The position numbers and the translations under genes are program-made. Below the pieces are notes generated by a model. The model had not been told where the DNA came from, ran no database searches, and worked only from the letters and a program-made list of their open reading frames with translations. A stretch of 64,000 nt of DNA from Limnobaculum zhutongyuii (GTDB taxonomy: Bacteria; Pseudomonadota; Gammaproteobacteria; Enterobacterales; Enterobacteriaceae). Of the stretch, positions 30,688 through 42,317 are shown one piece after another; position 1 is the first letter of the stretch; each line of letters begins with the position of its first letter. The stretch covers positions 3,100,001 to 3,164,000 of the forward strand of contig NZ_CP034752.1 of NCBI RefSeq assembly GCF_004295645.1. The letters are read 5' to 3'.

Positions 30688-31194
30688 TCAGGTACACACC
30701 TGAAGATGGTTCAGAATCTCGTCCACACAGCCTTCCACATCCTTACCCGCGCTATCAACTACAATGCGCGGACGTTTCCACTCCTGATACTCTTTTTCTA
30801 CAATTTGCTGCCAGACGGGCAGAACCAGATGAGGAATATCGCTCTGGCGGGATTCGACCCGCAGGCGATGTTCATCAATATCACTACAGATAATCTCAAT
30901 ATCCACACCAGGAACGTCTGCATCAGAAGCAACCTGCATCCAGTTATCCCGCGACCAGCTAACCGGATTCACACAGTCAGCAATCACTGTTTGCCCTAAC
31001 AACAGGTTATCCTTTGCCAGCATATAGCTGGTGTCGTATCCGGAGGTTCCCACATCTTTCAGCAGCACTCCAGCGTTACGAATGGCCTGTTCAATAGAGT
31101 CTATTCGAAGGTAAACACCGCCCATCTTTTTTGTTAGTGCTTTGGCTATTGAAGTTTTACCGACACCTGGTAACCCGCTAAATACGATTAACAT
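30688..31194 (-). CDS. P-loop kinase-like AAA ATPase of unknown substrate
   Basis: A 168-residue nucleotide-binding protein beginning MLIVFSGLPGVGKTSIAK, a Walker A motif at about 8-16. The fold class is that of predicted kinases related to chloramphenicol phosphotransferase and shikimate kinase. The substrate is unknown. It is convergent with rluA (21-base gap) and absent from this position in E. coli. No signal peptide or partner gene gives a clue to its role. Confidence 0.75.
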   Translation of the reverse strand: MLIVFSGLPGVGKTSIAKALTKKMGGVYLRIDSIEQAIRNAGVLLKDVGTSGYDTSYMLAKDNLLLGQTVIADCVNPVSWSRDNWMQVASDADVPGVDIEIICSDIDEHRLRVESRQSDIPHLVLPVWQQIVEKEYQEWKRPRIVVDSAGKDVEGCVDEILNHLQVCT

Positions 31195-31349
31195 CTAAGC
31201 CTCCAGTCAATTAAGATGAGTCATTTCTGACTTGTGCAAATCTTTACTTCTGGTTTATCTCCAGTTTGAACGGATGGCTTTAAACGGATAGGTTTGAAAG
31301 ATGACGCTCTCCGTTTCAAAGATCCGGACAACTGATACTGCTTTGGCTG

Positions 31350-31383
31350 TTGCCTTGAGCTTTTTTATAAAAGCTCAAGGCAA
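31350..31383 (-). terminator. Terminator downstream of djlA
   Basis: Perfect 15-bp stem (31350-31364 with 31369-31383) and a TTAT loop, with A/T-rich inner ends. It lies about 105 bases past the djlA stop and before the kinase-like gene on the same strand. No T run follows the outer end, so efficiency is uncertain. Confidence 0.65.
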
Positions 31384-31488
31384 TGAATATATGAAAAAAT
31401 TAATCTACAGCAACATACCAAGATTTGACTTAATTACACACGCTTTTTAACTGATACTGTTCAATCAATCGCACAAAAGGAGGATTAA

Positions 31489-32307
31489 TTACTTAAAGCC
31501 CTTCTCTCGCTTAATTAAATCATAAGCACCTTGAATCTCCTGAGCTTTCTGTTTAGCCATCTCCATCATCTCTTGTGGTAAACCTTTTGCCACCAGCTTA
31601 TCGGGATGATGTTCTGTCATTAATTTTCGATAGGCGCGTTTTATGGTGGCGGCATCATCACCTGGTTTTACACCTAATACTTTACAGGCATCTTCCAGTG
31701 TCGGTCCGGATGCCGGGCGATAACCACTATGCTGCTGCCCTTGCCATCCGCCGGATTGCCCAAACTGGCGACCGCTATCAATCATGCTCAGTAGTTGATC
31801 TAACTGTACACGAGAAATACCTAACTCTTCAGCAATCACATATAACACCTGACGCTCATTGGGATGCAGTACGCCGTCGGCAAAGGCTGCCTGCAGTTGA
31901 ATCTCCAGAAACATACGAATCAAATCGGCACGACCAAAACAGATGCTTTTTAACTCACGCAGTTTTTCCCGCAAAGGATAACCACTCTGCTTACCTTCAC
32001 GAAACGCTTGCTGGGCATCACTGCGACGCAGACCATGTATCTGCATACGATCCATAATCATAGACGCGTTTTGAATATCAACTTCGGTTACCCGACCTTT
32101 TGATTTGGTCAAATGGCCCATAACCTGAAAGGTAGTGCGGAAAAATAGCGCCTGACGCGCCTGCTGATTAGCAAAAAAACCACCGCGACGAGCTCTTCTT
32201 ACATTGTCTACCATGTGACCAACAATCAGCCCCAGAACGATTGCCCAGAAGCCACCACCGGATATCACACCTAATATAACCCCAAGGATTTTTCCCCAAT
32301 ACTGCAT
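31489..32307 (-). CDS. djlA: Membrane-anchored DnaJ-like co-chaperone DjlA
   Basis: Type III J-domain protein that stimulates DnaK at the inner membrane and influences capsule regulation through Rcs in E. coli. The start at 32307 gives [13 protein letters not shown], the ortholog N-terminus, and 272 residues, with a GAGGGTG ribosome binding site. It has one N-terminal transmembrane segment (about 8-30), a TerB-like middle domain and a C-terminal J domain with the HPD motif (EHHPDKL). Divergent from lptD as in E. coli. Confidence 0.96.
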   Translation of the reverse strand: MQYWGKILGVILGVISGGGFWAIVLGLIVGHMVDNVRRARRGGFFANQQARQALFFRTTFQVMGHLTKSKGRVTEVDIQNASMIMDRMQIHGLRRSDAQQAFREGKQSGYPLREKLRELKSICFGRADLIRMFLEIQLQAAFADGVLHPNERQVLYVIAEELGISRVQLDQLLSMIDSGRQFGQSGGWQGQQHSGYRPASGPTLEDACKVLGVKPGDDAATIKRAYRKLMTEHHPDKLVAKGLPQEMMEMAKQKAQEIQGAYDLIKREKGFK

Positions 32308-32486
32308 ATCACCCTCAATTGACAATGCCGTCTGTCGCAAATTGCATTATCATACCTGCCAAATATTGAACCACCTAACGGTGATGGTAAGATTTAACGC
32401 TGGTGTAACAGAGACGAGTACGATAATCTCATCGGGTTTGCTTCTGCCTACATAGCCGTAACCAACGGAATACCAAGAATAACCGT

Positions 32487-34859
32487 ATGAAAAAACGTTA
32501 TCCCACACTGCTGGCCACCACAATTTGGATGGCATTATATAGCCAGAATGCCTTGGCTAACCCTCTGGCCGAACAATGTCGGCTTGGAATCCCTATTTAT
32601 GAGCGTCCGCTGGTGTCGGGCGATCCAAACTCTTTACCAGTCAATATTGAATCTGATGACAGTCAGGTTAACTATCCTGAAAGTGCCATTTTTACCGGCA
32701 ACGTTATCGTTGAGCAGGGTAATCGGCTAATGATTGCCGATCAGGCAGAAGTAAACCAGACAGAACAGCAAGGTCAGGCTGAGCCGATCCGTACCGTTAC
32801 GGCAACAGGCAACGTTAAGTATGATGACAATATGATCAAACTTAGCGGACCAAAAGCCTGGTCTAATTTAAATACTAAAGATACCGACCTTTATCAGGGT
32901 AACTATCAGATGGTTGGGCGCCAGGGGCGCGGTCAGGCTGATACCATGAAACTGCGGGAAGATAACCGTTATGCCATTTTAGAAAACGGTACCTTTACTT
33001 CCTGTCTGCCTGACGATAATAGCTGGAGCGTAGTCGGTTCTGAAATTATTCATGACAATGAAGAAGAACTGGCAGAAATTTGGAACGCCCGATTTAAAAT
33101 TGGCCCGGTTCCGGTTTTCTATAGCCCTTATCTGCAATTACCTACCGGCAATAAGCGTCGTTCCGGTTTCCTGTTACCCAATGCCAAGTACGGTAACAAC
33201 AGCGGTTTCGAATTTATTCTGCCGTATTACTGGAACATTGCACCAAACTTCGATGCCACCATTACACCACACTATATTGAACAGCGTGGTATGCAGTTCC
33301 AGAATGAGTTTCGTTACTTACTCTCCCCTGGTGCAGGCATCATGGAGTTTGACTGGCTGAAAAGTGATGACCAGTATGCCTCTGATTTCCCAAATGAGAA
33401 AAATACCGATCGCTGGTTATTCTACTGGAATCACAATGGGGTAATGGATCAACACTGGCGTTTCAATATCGACTATACCAAGCTTAGTGACAGTCGTTAT
33501 TTAAGTGATTTTACCAGCGAATACGGTTCCAGTACCGATGGCTATGCTACCCAGAAATACAGTGTGGGATATGCTAATCAGAACTGGGATGCGACTATCG
33601 CAATGAAAAAATTCCAGATCTTCGCCAGCGGCGGTAACATTAACGCCTATCGCGCAGAGCCACAAATTGATATCAATAACTACCTGTACAACATTGCTGG
33701 TTTCGACTTGCATACTTATGGTCAGTTATCCAAATTCTCCAGTGAGAACCCAAATAACCCAACCGCAGTGCGGGCACACCTTGAGCCAACGTTTAACTAT
33801 CCAATCGCCAATAATTGGGGAAGTATCGATAGTGAATTCAAACTGATGGCCACTCACTACGAGCAAGATTTTTCAGATAATTTCTATAAATATTATGGTA
33901 CCAGAGCCCCAGACCTGAAAGATTCAGTCAATCGGGTATTACCGCAATACAAAATTTCCGGCAAAGTGGTGTTTGACCGTCCAATGGATACCTGGGCGGA
34001 CTTTACTCAGACGCTGGAACCGCGGGTTCAATATCTCTATGTTCCGTATAAGGATCAGAGTGATATTTATGTTTATGACTCAACATTGCTACAGTCAGAC
34101 TATACCGGCCTGTTCCGCGACCGTACCTACGGTGGTCTGGACCGTATCGCCTCAGCAAATCAGGTAACCACCGGTTTAACTACCCGGGTTTATGACGACC
34201 GTCAAAATGAGCGTTTTAATGCCTCTATCGGACAAATCTATTTCTTTGAGAAATCCCGTACCGGTGATGACGATTACTATTCAAATAAAATAGATGAGAA
34301 TAAAGAAACCGGCAGCGTAGTTTGGGCTGCTGACAGCTATTGGAAGATTGACTCTAACTTCGGCCTGCGCGGTGGCGTACAATATGATACGCGTCTGGAT
34401 ACTTTTGCTGTCGGTAATGCGGTAGCCGAATATCGTAAAGACAGCGAGCGTGTCGTTCAGCTTAGCTATCGTTATGCCAGTAAAGAGTATGTGTCAGCCA
34501 TGACCACTAACATATCTAACGGTTATACCGCGTATAATCAGGATATTTCACAAGTTGGTGGTATCGCAACCTGGCCAATTGCAGACAGATGGTCTGTTAC
34601 TGGCGCATATTACTATGACACGAAACTAAAACAGTCTGCCGATGGTCTAATAGGCGTTCAGTACAACACTTGCTGTTGGGCAATTGGTGTCGGCTATGAA
34701 CGAAAAATTATTGGCTGGAACTCGAAGGGTGACTTCCAGAGTGATTACGACAACAAGGTATCCTTTAACATCGAACTGCGCGGCTTAAGTGGCAACCATA
34801 ACTTAGGCGGAAGCAAAATGTTACGTACCGGAATTTTGCCATATCAACAGGCTTTCTGA
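32487..34859 (+). CDS. lptD: LPS transport outer-membrane protein LptD
   Basis: Outer-membrane beta-barrel that inserts lipopolysaccharide with LptE. The 790-residue precursor has a signal peptide (1-24, ending QNALA). A periplasmic OstA/jellyroll domain follows and then the barrel. The four cysteines needed for the two non-consecutive disulfides are present: NPLAEQC near the mature N-terminus, FTSCLPD, and the adjacent pair in NTCCWAIG near the C-terminus. It is first in the lptD-surA-pdxA-rsmA-apaG-apaH operon. Confidence 0.98.
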   Translation: MKKRYPTLLATTIWMALYSQNALANPLAEQCRLGIPIYERPLVSGDPNSLPVNIESDDSQVNYPESAIFTGNVIVEQGNRLMIADQAEVNQTEQQGQAEPIRTVTATGNVKYDDNMIKLSGPKAWSNLNTKDTDLYQGNYQMVGRQGRGQADTMKLREDNRYAILENGTFTSCLPDDNSWSVVGSEIIHDNEEELAEIWNARFKIGPVPVFYSPYLQLPTGNKRRSGFLLPNAKYGNNSGFEFILPYYWNIAPNFDATITPHYIEQRGMQFQNEFRYLLSPGAGIMEFDWLKSDDQYASDFPNEKNTDRWLFYWNHNGVMDQHWRFNIDYTKLSDSRYLSDFTSEYGSSTDGYATQKYSVGYANQNWDATIAMKKFQIFASGGNINAYRAEPQIDINNYLYNIAGFDLHTYGQLSKFSSENPNNPTAVRAHLEPTFNYPIANNWGSIDSEFKLMATHYEQDFSDNFYKYYGTRAPDLKDSVNRVLPQYKISGKVVFDRPMDTWADFTQTLEPRVQYLYVPYKDQSDIYVYDSTLLQSDYTGLFRDRTYGGLDRIASANQVTTGLTTRVYDDRQNERFNASIGQIYFFEKSRTGDDDYYSNKIDENKETGSVVWAADSYWKIDSNFGLRGGVQYDTRLDTFAVGNAVAEYRKDSERVVQLSYRYASKEYVSAMTTNISNGYTAYNQDISQVGGIATWPIADRWSVTGAYYYDTKLKQSADGLIGVQYNTCCWAIGVGYERKIIGWNSKGDFQSDYDNKVSFNIELRGLSGNHNLGGSKMLRTGILPYQQAF

Positions 34860-34920
34860 TATCCATCGTGAAGACGTTGGTATTATTTTTAAGATAAACC
34901 GCCCCGTGCGGATGGACTAT

Positions 34921-36279
34921 ATGAGAAAAGTAATGAAAAACTGGAGATCGCTTGCCGCAAGTCTGGCGCTCTGTGCATCAGTCACTTCAATGTCATTGGC
35001 TTCACATGCTGTACTTGCTGCACCTGCCGGACAACACGTTGACCGCGTTGCAGCCATCGTGAATAACGGCGTCGTTTTAGAGAGTGACGTCAACAATATG
35101 ATGTCTTCCGTTAAGAATGGCGCTCGCCGCGCTGGTCAACAGTTGCCAGACGACGCAACCTTGCGTAGCCAAATTACTGAAAGACTAATTATGGATAGCA
35201 TCATTAGTCAGTTAGGCACCAGTATGGGCATTAAGATTGATGATGCTCAGCTTGATAAAGGTATTGCTGATATTGCTCAGCAAAACCGTATGAGCGTCGC
35301 TCAGTTAAAAAGCCGTCTTTCTGCCGAAGGAATGAACTACAAAACTTACCGTGAGCAAATCCGTAAAGAGATGCTGATGAGTGAAGTACGTAATAACGAA
35401 GTTCGCCGTCGGGTTACTGTATTACCTCAGGAAGTTGACGCATTGGCCGGTCAAATGGCTAATCAGTTAGATGCCAGTGCTGAACTGAATCTGAGCCATA
35501 TCATGATTCCTTTAGGTGAAAACCCAAGTCCGGATCAAGTTGCCAAAGCGGATGAGCAAGCAAAAAGCATCGTTGAACAGTTAAAGAATGGTGCTGACTT
35601 CGGCAAAATGGCAGCAACTTACTCAGCAGACCCACAAGCGCTGAGAGGCGGTAAAATGGGTTGGGCTAAGATGCAGGAGCTACCATCCATTTTTGCCAGC
35701 GAGCTACAATCATCCCAGAAAGGTGGCATTGTTGGGCCAATTCGTTCTCGTGTCGGTTTCCATATTTTAAAAGTCAACGACATCCGTGGTGAGCAAAAAT
35801 CTATTTCTGTTATGGAAGTACATGCTCGCCATATTCTGATTCGCCCAACCGTTGTTGTAACAGACGATCAGGCCAGATCTCAATTGGCGTCTATTGCTGA
35901 CGATATTCGCAGTGGAAAAGCAGATTTTGCCGAAATGGCACGTAAATACTCAGAAGATCCAGGTTCTGCTCGTCAGGGTGGTGATATGGGTTGGTCTTCA
36001 CCGGAAGTCTTTGATCCGGCATTCCGCGATGCCCTGATGCGCCTGCAGAAAAATGAGATCAGCGCTCCGATTCGCTCTTCATTTGGCTGGCATTTGATCC
36101 AACTGTTGGATACTCGTCAGGTTGATAAAACTGACGTTGCACAGAAAGATCGTGCTTACCGTATGCTGTTCAATCGTAAGTTCTCTGAAGAAGTACCTAG
36201 CTGGATGCAAGAGATTCGCGCCAGTGCTTACGTTAAAATTATGAACGCTGGCAACAGCAGCAGTACAAATGGTCAGTAA
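34921..36279 (+). CDS. surA: Periplasmic chaperone and peptidyl-prolyl isomerase SurA
   Basis: Main periplasmic chaperone for outer-membrane proteins such as LptD. The N-terminal chaperone region includes [14 protein letters not shown]. It is followed by two parvulin domains ([11 protein letters not shown]... and [11 protein letters not shown]...) and the conserved C-terminal helix ending ASAYVKIMN. Start codon choice is uncertain: ATG 34921 (452 residues) has a GGATGG site upstream, while ATG 34933 gives the ortholog-like start MKNWRS. The signal peptide ends near VLAAP. It overlaps pdxA by 11 bases. Confidence 0.95.
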   Translation: MRKVMKNWRSLAASLALCASVTSMSLASHAVLAAPAGQHVDRVAAIVNNGVVLESDVNNMMSSVKNGARRAGQQLPDDATLRSQITERLIMDSIISQLGTSMGIKIDDAQLDKGIADIAQQNRMSVAQLKSRLSAEGMNYKTYREQIRKEMLMSEVRNNEVRRRVTVLPQEVDALAGQMANQLDASAELNLSHIMIPLGENPSPDQVAKADEQAKSIVEQLKNGADFGKMAATYSADPQALRGGKMGWAKMQELPSIFASELQSSQKGGIVGPIRSRVGFHILKVNDIRGEQKSISVMEVHARHILIRPTVVVTDDQARSQLASIADDIRSGKADFAEMARKYSEDPGSARQGGDMGWSSPEVFDPAFRDALMRLQKNEISAPIRSSFGWHLIQLLDTRQVDKTDVAQKDRAYRMLFNRKFSEEVPSWMQEIRASAYVKIMNAGNSSSTNGQ

Positions 36280-37264
36280 TACTCAGCGTGTCGTGATCAC
36301 ACCGGGAGAACCTGCCGGTGTGGGTCCTGACTTAGTGGTTCAGCTGGCTCAACGGGAATGGCCCGTTGAGCTGGTGGTTTGCGCCGCGCCAGAATTGCTC
36401 CAGCAAAGGGCAGCCCTCCTCGGGCTGCCTTTGCAATTACGTGTTTACCAGCCAGAGCAATCCCCCCAGCCTCAGGAGAAAGGAACACTCACCATTTTGC
36501 CGGTTAAATTAAGCCATCCCGTTACTCCCGGAGAGCTTAATGTTCAAAACGGCCAATATGTCATAGACACGCTGGCACGAGCCTGTGATGGCTGCCTGAG
36601 CGGTGAATTTGCCGCATTAATTACCGGACCGGTACATAAAGGCATTATAAATGATGCCGGACATGCATTTACCGGCCACACTGAGTTTTTTGCAGAACGC
36701 AGCCATCGGCAACGCGTAGTCATGATGCTGGCAACAGAAGAGTTACGCGTTGCTTTAGTGACCACTCACCTACCGCTGTCCCGCGTTTCTGAAGCAATTA
36801 CCTCCGAGAGTTTGACGGAAACTATCACCATTCTGAACCATGATTTGGTTACTCAGTTTGGTATTCCGCACCCACAAATTTATGTTTGTGGACTAAACCC
36901 TCATGCTGGTGAAGGGGGCCATATGGGCCATGAAGAGATAGAAATTATCTCCCCTACTCTGGAAAAGCTGCGCCAACGGGGCATCAACCTGATTGGGCCA
37001 CTTCCGGCAGATACCCTTTTTCAGCCTAAATACTTACAACATGCTGATGCTGTATTAGCCATGTATCACGATCAGGGGTTACCTGTTTTGAAATATCAGG
37101 GATTCGGCCGGGCTGTGAATATCACGCTGGGACTTCCGTTTATCAGAACCTCTGTCGACCACGGCACCGCATTAGACCTTGCCGCTACAGGTACTGCCGA
37201 TTCAGGTAGTTTTACCGTTGCGCTTAATCTCGCTATTAAAATGATAAATAATCGTAATGAATAA
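36269..37264 (+). CDS. pdxA: 4-hydroxythreonine-4-phosphate dehydrogenase PdxA
   Basis: Oxidises 4-phosphohydroxy-L-threonine in pyridoxal 5'-phosphate synthesis; a zinc-dependent NAD enzyme. The 331 residues (329 in E. coli) contain [14 protein letters not shown] at the N-terminus, the GHTEFF segment and the metal/substrate histidines in [13 protein letters not shown] and MYHDQGL. Its start overlaps the end of surA and its end overlaps rsmA by eight bases, so the operon is translationally coupled. Confidence 0.98.
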   Translation: MVSNTQRVVITPGEPAGVGPDLVVQLAQREWPVELVVCAAPELLQQRAALLGLPLQLRVYQPEQSPQPQEKGTLTILPVKLSHPVTPGELNVQNGQYVIDTLARACDGCLSGEFAALITGPVHKGIINDAGHAFTGHTEFFAERSHRQRVVMMLATEELRVALVTTHLPLSRVSEAITSESLTETITILNHDLVTQFGIPHPQIYVCGLNPHAGEGGHMGHEEIEIISPTLEKLRQRGINLIGPLPADTLFQPKYLQHADAVLAMYHDQGLPVLKYQGFGRAVNITLGLPFIRTSVDHGTALDLAATGTADSGSFTVALNLAIKMINNRNE

Positions 37265-38090
37265 TCGTGTTCATCAGGGCCACTTTGCCCGCAAACGTTT
37301 TGGGCAAAACTTTTTAAGCGATCCTTATGTGATCGACAGCATCGTCTCGGCGATTCATCCACAACCGGGACAGGCTATGCTGGAGATTGGCCCGGGCCTT
37401 GCCGCATTAACCGAACCTGTCGCTGAACGGTTAGAACATATGACCGTTATTGAGCTGGACCGCGATCTGGCGGCTCGTCTGGCGGTTAATCCTAAGCTGA
37501 AAGATAAGCTGACTATCTATCAGCAAGACGCCATGACCTTTGATTTTGCGGCGCTGGCAAAAGAGATGGGGCAACCGCTGAGGGTGTTCGGCAACCTGCC
37601 GTATAACATCTCAACGCCGCTGATGTTCCATCTTTTCAGCTATACTAATGCGATAAGTGACATGCATTTTATGTTACAGAAAGAAGTCGTTAACCGGCTG
37701 GTAGCGGGAGAAAACAGCAAAACCTACGGTCGGTTAAGCGTAATGGCGCAATATTATTGCCGGATCATTCCGGTACTGGAAGTGCCACCAACGGCATTCC
37801 GCCCTGCGCCAAAAGTAGACTCAGCGGTGGTACGTCTGATTCCGCATGACAGCATCCCCTATCCTGTAGAAGATATTCGTATCCTGAGTCGTCTGACTAC
37901 AGAGGCATTCAATCAACGGCGTAAAACTATCCGCAATAGTCTGGGTCATCTGTTCACACCAGACCAACTGACAGAACTAGGCTTAGATCTGAATATGCGG
38001 GCAGAAAATATCTCTGTTGAACTGTATTGCAAAATGGCAAATTGGTTATCAACCAAAGGCACCAAACTGCCGGAGGCTGAACAGGAGTAA
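37257..38090 (+). CDS. rsmA: 16S rRNA dimethyladenosine methyltransferase RsmA (KsgA)
   Basis: Dimethylates A1518 and A1519 at the 3' end of 16S rRNA late in 30S assembly; loss gives kasugamycin resistance. The 277 residues hold the SAM-binding [13 protein letters not shown], the acidic motif VIELDRDL and the catalytic FGNLPYNIS. It is coupled to pdxA and followed closely by apaG. Confidence 0.98.
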   Translation: MNNRVHQGHFARKRFGQNFLSDPYVIDSIVSAIHPQPGQAMLEIGPGLAALTEPVAERLEHMTVIELDRDLAARLAVNPKLKDKLTIYQQDAMTFDFAALAKEMGQPLRVFGNLPYNISTPLMFHLFSYTNAISDMHFMLQKEVVNRLVAGENSKTYGRLSVMAQYYCRIIPVLEVPPTAFRPAPKVDSAVVRLIPHDSIPYPVEDIRILSRLTTEAFNQRRKTIRNSLGHLFTPDQLTELGLDLNMRAENISVELYCKMANWLSTKGTKLPEAEQE

Positions 38091-38094
38091 TACC

Positions 38095-38472
38095 GTGATC
38101 GATAAACCCAGGATTTTTATTCAGGCACAAAGTTTCTATGTTGAAGCCCAGTCTTTGCCGGATGAAGAGCGCTTTGTTTTTGCTTATACCATGACAGTTC
38201 GCAACCTGGGTCGGGAGCAGGTACAGCTTCTTAGCCGATATTGGCTCATCACTAACGCTAACGGCAAGCACACTGAAGTTCAGGGTGAAGGCGTTATTGG
38301 TGAGCAGCCGATTATTTCAGCAGGCAATGAGTTTCAATATACCAGCGGTGCTATTCTGGAAACGCCGCTGGGTACAATGGAAGGCCACTACAATATGATC
38401 GATCATATGGGGCAACCATTTCAGATAGTGATTCCGGTATTCCGCCTGGCGATTCCGTCCCTGATTCACTAA
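38095..38472 (+). CDS. apaG: Co2+/Mg2+ efflux-associated protein ApaG
   Basis: Small FN3-like beta-sandwich protein of uncertain biochemical function, conserved beside apaH. The start is a GTG at 38095 with an AGGAG ribosome binding site, giving 125 residues, the exact E. coli length. The typical segment [20 protein letters not shown] and the C-terminal [11 protein letters not shown] are present. It begins four bases after the rsmA stop. Confidence 0.96.
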   Translation: MIDKPRIFIQAQSFYVEAQSLPDEERFVFAYTMTVRNLGREQVQLLSRYWLITNANGKHTEVQGEGVIGEQPIISAGNEFQYTSGAILETPLGTMEGHYNMIDHMGQPFQIVIPVFRLAIPSLIH

Positions 38473-38510
38473 AAAAGATTCAATAATAATAAAAAGGTTA
38501 GCTCCCGCTT

Positions 38511-39344
38511 ATGGCAACACTTTTAGTCGGTGATGTACACGGTTGTTTTCAGGAACTACAGGCTTTGCTAGCGCAAGCCAATTTTAACCCCGCCACAGAT
38601 ACCCTTTGGTTAACGGGTGATTTAGTTGCCCGAGGTCCGGACTCTCTTGAAGTTCTTCGTTATGTTCGATCGCTGGGCGATTCAGTCCGTATTGTATTAG
38701 GTAATCATGACCTTCATCTGTTGGCAATTTATGCCGGCATTAGCCGTAATAAACCCAAAGATAATCTGACCGAATTGCTGGAAGCACCAGACTGTGATGA
38801 ATTAATCAATTGGTTACGCCGCCAACCTGTATTGCAGGTCGACGAAGAAAAAGCGTTGGTAATGGGACACGCAGGCATCACGCCTCAGTGGGATATTGAT
38901 ACCGCCAAACGCTGCGCCCGTGAAATTGAAGCTATTCTCTCCAGCGATAGCTATCCGCTGTTTTTGGACTCCATGTATGGTGATTTACCCAACTGCTGGC
39001 ACGATGAGCTGTCAGGCTTACCCAGATTGCGCTATGCCACTAATGCACTAACCCGCATGCGTTTCTGTTATCCAAACGGTTGTCTGGATATGATCTGTAA
39101 AGATGTGCCTAAAAAAGCACCCGCACCGTTAAAACCCTGGTTTGAGCTCTTCGGGCCGGTTTCTGAAAACTATTCGATTGTTTTTGGACATTGGGCTTCG
39201 CTGGAAGGAAAAGGTACCCCGGAAGGGATTTACGCACTGGATACCGGTTGTTGTTGGGGGGGAAAACTCACCATGCTGAGATGGGAAGATAAACAGTATT
39301 TTCAACAAGATTCTCTGGCGAAAACTGCCGAAACAGATGACTAA
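38511..39344 (+). CDS. apaH: Symmetrical diadenosine tetraphosphatase ApaH
   Basis: Hydrolyses Ap4A and, as shown in E. coli, removes Np4-type RNA caps. The 277 residues carry metallophosphatase motifs: GDVHGCF at 7-13, [19 protein letters not shown] and GHAGI. It ends the lptD operon. Confidence 0.98.
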   Translation: MATLLVGDVHGCFQELQALLAQANFNPATDTLWLTGDLVARGPDSLEVLRYVRSLGDSVRIVLGNHDLHLLAIYAGISRNKPKDNLTELLEAPDCDELINWLRRQPVLQVDEEKALVMGHAGITPQWDIDTAKRCAREIEAILSSDSYPLFLDSMYGDLPNCWHDELSGLPRLRYATNALTRMRFCYPNGCLDMICKDVPKKAPAPLKPWFELFGPVSENYSIVFGHWASLEGKGTPEGIYALDTGCCWGGKLTMLRWEDKQYFQQDSLAKTAETDD

Positions 39345-39552
39345 TCGCTGGCCCCCATTCATTTTTAATGTTTGATAAATACTTTCTTCCAGGAAATCTA
39401 CAAAATCCGGAATGTATTATTGACGACAGAAAATGGTTAATGTGTATTAAGGGCAAGGCTGGTGTTTATGGTGTAACCAGAATAGCTGTTAAGAAAATTC
39501 ATAATAGTCATAGTCTGCCAGCAATAATAATTTGAGTTACATAAGGGATAAT

Positions 39553-39996
39553 ATGAAAAAGGCGCTAGGAATAGCCTTATTAACATTACCAATGTTCACC
39601 ATGGCTGGTCATAAAGAAGATTGTGCAATCGCATTTGAACTATTTGATGATTCGACAAAAATTCTGATCTCTGTAACAGAAACCGTTACAGAGAAAGGTA
39701 GCAAAGCAATACAAGATAGAACGGTTACATTGAATGCTTTTAATAAATGGTCAGATACCGGTTACGACCCACAACTTAAAGCTTTAATGGCTAAGTCAGC
39801 TCAATATCCGGGAGTTGATAAAAGCAACCCAATCGCTATTGGTAACCTCAGTATGATTCGACTGATTCAATATTATAACGCGGTTCATCGTTATATATCT
39901 TACCCCGATAAAGAAGAGATAGAGACACTAACATCAATAACCAAAAATCTCGGGGAAAATTACCAAAAACTTAAAGCAATGTGTCCTGAACAATAA
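39553..39996 (+). CDS. Secreted hypothetical protein
   Basis: 147 residues starting MKKALGIALLTLPMFTMAG, a clear signal peptide with predicted cleavage after residue 18. The start at 39553 has an AAGGGA ribosome binding site nine bases upstream. The mature part is mostly helical-looking and holds two cysteines, one near its N-terminus (EDCAIAF) and one at the C-terminus (AMCPEQ), which could form a disulfide. I do not recognise the family. It lies between apaH and folA, which are neighbours in E. coli, so it is an insertion in the conserved order. Confidence 0.7.
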   Translation: MKKALGIALLTLPMFTMAGHKEDCAIAFELFDDSTKILISVTETVTEKGSKAIQDRTVTLNAFNKWSDTGYDPQLKALMAKSAQYPGVDKSNPIAIGNLSMIRLIQYYNAVHRYISYPDKEEIETLTSITKNLGENYQKLKAMCPEQ

Positions 39997-40292
39997 TAAC
40001 TGTCAGAAAACTAAATACTGGAGAATGGACCTGTGATATTCGGCCCAATGGTCGGAACGGCTTTTTGCATATTGTTAGAGTGTTGTCAGATCTGCGCTTG
40101 AACGTACAAAAATAAGATTACTCACTACAATCCGTTATTGAACGTCAACAAAGTATCCACAAGCAACGATAATCAACCTTCACAAACCAAAAAATAATCC
40201 ATTGAATATTATACAATTTATTGATTCTCAAAGGCAGGGTGACGCTCTCATAAAACCGAGCAGGCACATCGTTCTGATGTGCCGAAAAAATA

Positions 40293-40778
40293 TTATTTTT
40301 GTCGTTCCAGTATTTCAAACTGATAGGCATGTGGGTTCTTTTCATCAGCCTGATGATGTTGAGAAAATACCTGATTCCATGCCAGTTGTTGATAATCAGG
40401 AAAATGGGTATCTCCCGGCAGGTTGGCCTCAATATGGGTCAGATATAGCCGGTCAGCCTGCGCTAATGCTTGCTGATAGACACTTCCTCCGCCAATAATC
40501 ATCACCTCTTCCACTTCTCCTGCCGCCTGAATAGCCTGCTCCAGTGAAGTCACCCAGGTAACTCTTTCGTCGGTTTGAGCTTGTCGGCTGATCACAATAT
40601 TCAAGCGACCTGGCAGCGGGCGACCAATAGACAGATAGGTATTACGCCCCATAATTATCGGTTTATTCAGGGTATTTTGTTTAAACCAGGCCAGATCGGC
40701 GGGAAGATGCCAGGGCATGGCGTTCTCTGCACCAATCACCCGGTTTGCTGCCATGGCGGCAATCAGACTAATAATCAT
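40293..40778 (-). CDS. folA: Dihydrofolate reductase FolA
   Basis: Reduces dihydrofolate to tetrahydrofolate with NADPH; target of trimethoprim. The 161 residues (159 in E. coli) contain the active-site region [15 protein letters not shown] with the catalytic Asp (28 here), the NADPH-binding [15 protein letters not shown] and [12 protein letters not shown]. It sits convergent to apaH as in E. coli, though a secreted hypothetical gene now lies between. Confidence 0.98.
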   Translation of the reverse strand: MIISLIAAMAANRVIGAENAMPWHLPADLAWFKQNTLNKPIIMGRNTYLSIGRPLPGRLNIVISRQAQTDERVTWVTSLEQAIQAAGEVEEVMIIGGGSVYQQALAQADRLYLTHIEANLPGDTHFPDYQQLAWNQVFSQHHQADEKNPHAYQFEILERQK

Positions 40779-40801
40779 AACAACATCCTGCTAACGGGCG
40801 T

Positions 40802-41266
40802 TTATACGCTGGGTTTACGGCGATACAACCACAATGCCGGTAAAGAAAGCCCAATGGACAATGCTCCAACGATAAATGAAGCCCTTAAAAAATAAGTAAT
40901 CATGGTTTCAAACAGTTCGGCAGAATACCCCTTATGGGAGATCTCCACCAGAGCAATCATTGCCTTATAGGCAAAAACGCCGGGAAACATAGGGATCACC
41001 GCGGCAACGGTAAACACTTTTGGGTGAGCCAGAAAACGCCGTGACCAGCGAATACCGATAGTACCTATCAGCATAGAGGTCAGTAATGTGCTCCACTCCA
41101 GAGGAAATTGATAATAAATCAATATGGTACGGCAGGCATAGCCTATCGCGCCTAACAATGCACAATACTTCAGCGCCTTTACCGGTACGTTAAATACCAG
41201 AGCAAAACCAACCGCCGGAATAGCCGCCAGAAGCATATTTTCGATAAGCGTTAATATCAGATTCAT
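40802..41266 (-). CDS. yjjB: Threonine/serine exporter-like small subunit (YjjB-like)
   Basis: The 154-residue hydrophobic protein has four to five transmembrane segments and matches the ThrE_2 half of split ThrE-family exporters. In E. coli YjjPB acts in succinate export. It overlaps the larger subunit gene by four bases (ATGA type), and the two must work as one complex. In E. coli the pair is elsewhere on the chromosome. Confidence 0.85.
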   Translation of the reverse strand: MNLILTLIENMLLAAIPAVGFALVFNVPVKALKYCALLGAIGYACRTILIYYQFPLEWSTLLTSMLIGTIGIRWSRRFLAHPKVFTVAAVIPMFPGVFAYKAMIALVEISHKGYSAELFETMITYFLRASFIVGALSIGLSLPALWLYRRKPSV

Positions 41267-42042
41267 AGCCAGCTCCTAAATCCCCAGACGGTTATTGCCA
41301 CCACAACCCCAATACAGGTTGAAAGGGTTAACAAACTGGCCATCACCCAACGGGCAATGCCGGTATTAATATGCCCTTTAAACATATCCGCCACCGAGTT
41401 AATTAGCGGAAATCCGGGAACCAACAGCAATACGCTGGAAGCCATGGCTATTGAAGCTTTATCAATCTCCATCCAGTCGACTAACCAACCAGCCACGGTG
41501 GTTGCCACAAAGGCGGTGGCAAAAAAGTTAATTAGCGGGTTAATCTGGAAAGACGTAATAATCTGACGGGAATACATGGCAACACCACTGGCTAACAGCG
41601 TCGCCAGCACCGCGTCCCAACCGCCACCGGCCAGTTTACAGAAGCTGGCGCAGGATAAGCCCACCATCAGCACCATTAACCAGCGTGGATAACGTAACGG
41701 CTTAATATGGTTTAAGCGTTTTTCCACCTCATCAATGCCTAACAAGCGGTGCTCAGTGAGTATCACTATTCGCTGAACTTCGGTTACCACATGCATATTT
41801 ATGCCGCGATCGACATTCTTACGTGTAGAAGTGAGACAGTGCCCTTTGTAGATGGTGCTTAACACTATTGCATTTGCGGAGATAGAACTTTCTACCTCAT
41901 CAACCCCCAGCGCCTTGCCCAGACGGGTAGAAAGCTGCTCTACCAACATACTTTCCGCACCGTGCTGCAACAATAACAGCGCGCACTGTATACACAAACG
42001 GGTGATCTCCCGCTGGCGTTGATGGACTTTATCAAATTCCAC
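41263..42042 (-). CDS. yjjP: Threonine/serine exporter-like large subunit (YjjP-like)
   Basis: 259 residues with a cytoplasmic N-terminal ThrE domain (about 1-115, including [13 protein letters not shown]) and five hydrophobic segments in the C-terminal half. It matches the YjjP/ThrE family. Coupled to the YjjB-like gene downstream. Substrate is uncertain; family members export threonine, serine or succinate. Confidence 0.87.
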   Translation of the reverse strand: MEFDKVHQRQREITRLCIQCALLLLQHGAESMLVEQLSTRLGKALGVDEVESSISANAIVLSTIYKGHCLTSTRKNVDRGINMHVVTEVQRIVILTEHRLLGIDEVEKRLNHIKPLRYPRWLMVLMVGLSCASFCKLAGGGWDAVLATLLASGVAMYSRQIITSFQINPLINFFATAFVATTVAGWLVDWMEIDKASIAMASSVLLLVPGFPLINSVADMFKGHINTGIARWVMASLLTLSTCIGVVVAITVWGFRSWL

Positions 42043-42263
42043 TTTATGTTTACCTGAGTGAAATAGAGAGGAAATAAACGGATAACCCTACCGTTTGCCG
42101 GGCTTTCAAAAGCGCCAGTTAGAATAACACTGATTTTTAAACCGCTTCAAACGCTCAGTTACTGTTTATTATAGTTTTTAAAGTTTAGGTGCAGATTATC
42201 AAACAGGCTAATTTCCACAATGTGTGGGTTAGAAGATTAAGTCTGGTGTAAGTTTCGCCTACT

Positions 42264-42299
42264 AACTATTCAGCCCCATGTTAATGGGGCTGAATAGTT
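42264..42299 (-). terminator. Hairpin downstream of carB
   Basis: Perfect 16-bp stem (42264-42279 with 42284-42299) and a GTTA loop, 19 bases past the carB stop. It lacks a strong T run but is the likely end of the carAB transcript. Confidence 0.7.
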
Positions 42300-42317
42300 A
42301 AACCAATGATCCATTCA

